Source: Candidatus Desulfofervidus auxilii (lineage in GTDB: Bacteria; Desulfobacterota; Desulfofervidia; Desulfofervidales; Desulfofervidaceae). Taken from it: DNA of 64,000 bases. The stretch's first letter is position 1, and the number at the start of each line of letters is the position of its first letter. The stretch spans positions 504,227 to 568,226 of the forward strand of contig NZ_CP013015.1 in the NCBI RefSeq assembly GCF_001577525.1, read 5' to 3'. The notes under the pieces are model-generated. The model was not told the DNA's origin, ran no database searches, and worked only from the letters and a program-made list of their open reading frames with translations. Of the stretch, positions 63,649-64,000 are shown one piece after another. Position numbers and translations under genes: made by a program.

Positions 63649-64000
63649 TAAACTCTACCTCTTCTGATATAAAATATTGGTATCATGTACTGTATTCTAT
63701 GTAAATAGAATAACCACCTAAAAATAGGACTTCATCAAAGTAATTTTAACGGAGATCCAAATGTTAAGCGCACCTGTCTGCCGACAGGCAGGATGGCTCA
63801 ATGCAGAATGCAAATTGAAAAATGCAAAATCGCCTTCTGTTAAATTAGAACGTTAGCAGGTTAGAACGATGAGACGTGCTTAGTCCTTAGTCCCTAGTCC
63901 TTAGTCCTTAGTCTCTAGTCAATTCTAGTCTTCTTTTTGATTGAGGCATTACAAAGTTGCAAGTTGGAAAGTTGGCAAGTTTACACGTTAGCACGTTAGC
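63649..64000. other. repeat-rich non-coding end of the window
   Basis: The interval has no clear gene. It contains a CCTGTCTGCCGACAGGCAGG palindrome (63773-63792), a run of six TTAGTCC-like 7-base units (63880-63920) and, from 63956, repeated AAGTTGG and GTTAGCACGTTAGC-type pieces that continue past the window. Confidence 0.6.

Overview
The window is a low-GC bacterial chromosome segment. It carries complete housekeeping operons (tig-clpP-clpX-lon, xerC-hslV-hslU-argBDF, aspS-hisS, ispD-ispF, glgB-malQ) around a long block of multiheme c-type cytochrome genes. Twelve-heme and paired-CXXCH cytochromes, an MtrA/MtrB-type pair, tungsten-type aldehyde:ferredoxin oxidoreductase and Thr-protease HslV suggest a thermophilic or anaerobic Desulfobacterota-type organism. 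The combination resembles what is described for syntrophic sulfate reducers of the Candidatus Desulfofervidus (HotSeep-1) type; that identification is inference from gene content, not from a marker gene.

Layout. 1-840: 5' part of an IS110-family recombinase (minus strand) with a structured non-coding upstream end that could encode a bridge RNA. 1041-19467: minus-strand housekeeping genes in three runs: glycosyltransferase/aspS/hisS/ugd/isochorismatase; lon/clpX/clpP/tig plus tRNA-Leu(UAG); argF/argD/argB/hslU/hslV/xerC. 19492-19972: a non-coding region with a repeat element, a large hairpin, a terminator and a promoter. 19973-25058: extracellular electron transfer (EET) cluster A, with a decaheme MtrA/DmsE-like cytochrome, an MtrB-like porin interrupted by one in-frame TGA, and two paralogous 12-heme cytochromes. 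25225-41131: EET cluster B, with two 7-heme secreted cytochromes (a MntA/HepT pair lies between them), a YncE-type beta-propeller lipoprotein, an outer-membrane beta-barrel with a discoidin-like insertion, three tandem CsgG/LpoB-like proteins, a double-parvulin isomerase, 26-heme and 16-heme cytochromes, and two NHL propellers. I count 91 CXXCH motifs across clusters A and B.

41136-47526: a broken glycosyltransferase, a Cys-rich protein of unknown function, ispF/ispD, YggU and YggT proteins, glgB and malQ. 47684-52972: a decayed chromosomal integron. It has a truncated intI on the minus strand, a strong outward promoter (candidate Pc) and six attC sites that separate cassettes carrying MntA/HepT, membrane proteins of unknown function (DUF4234, DUF2752), HicB with a broken hicA, and a GC-rich nucleotidyltransferase pair. 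53077-63648: panB, dedA and an aldehyde:ferredoxin oxidoreductase; tsaB and rseP; a YkgJ-type protein; archease, a TIM-barrel protein, a double Usp, a cysteine desulfurase and a zinc alcohol dehydrogenase. 63649-64000 is repeat-rich non-coding DNA.

How the genes may work together (inference): cluster A would move electrons through the outer membrane by a porin-cytochrome conduit. Cluster B looks like a second conduit together with its assembly machinery (isomerase, CsgG-like lipoproteins) and large surface cytochromes, suited to direct interspecies electron transfer. Small GC-rich palindromes of the type CCTGCCTGC-GGGCAGG are scattered through the window, including inside two attC hairpins.
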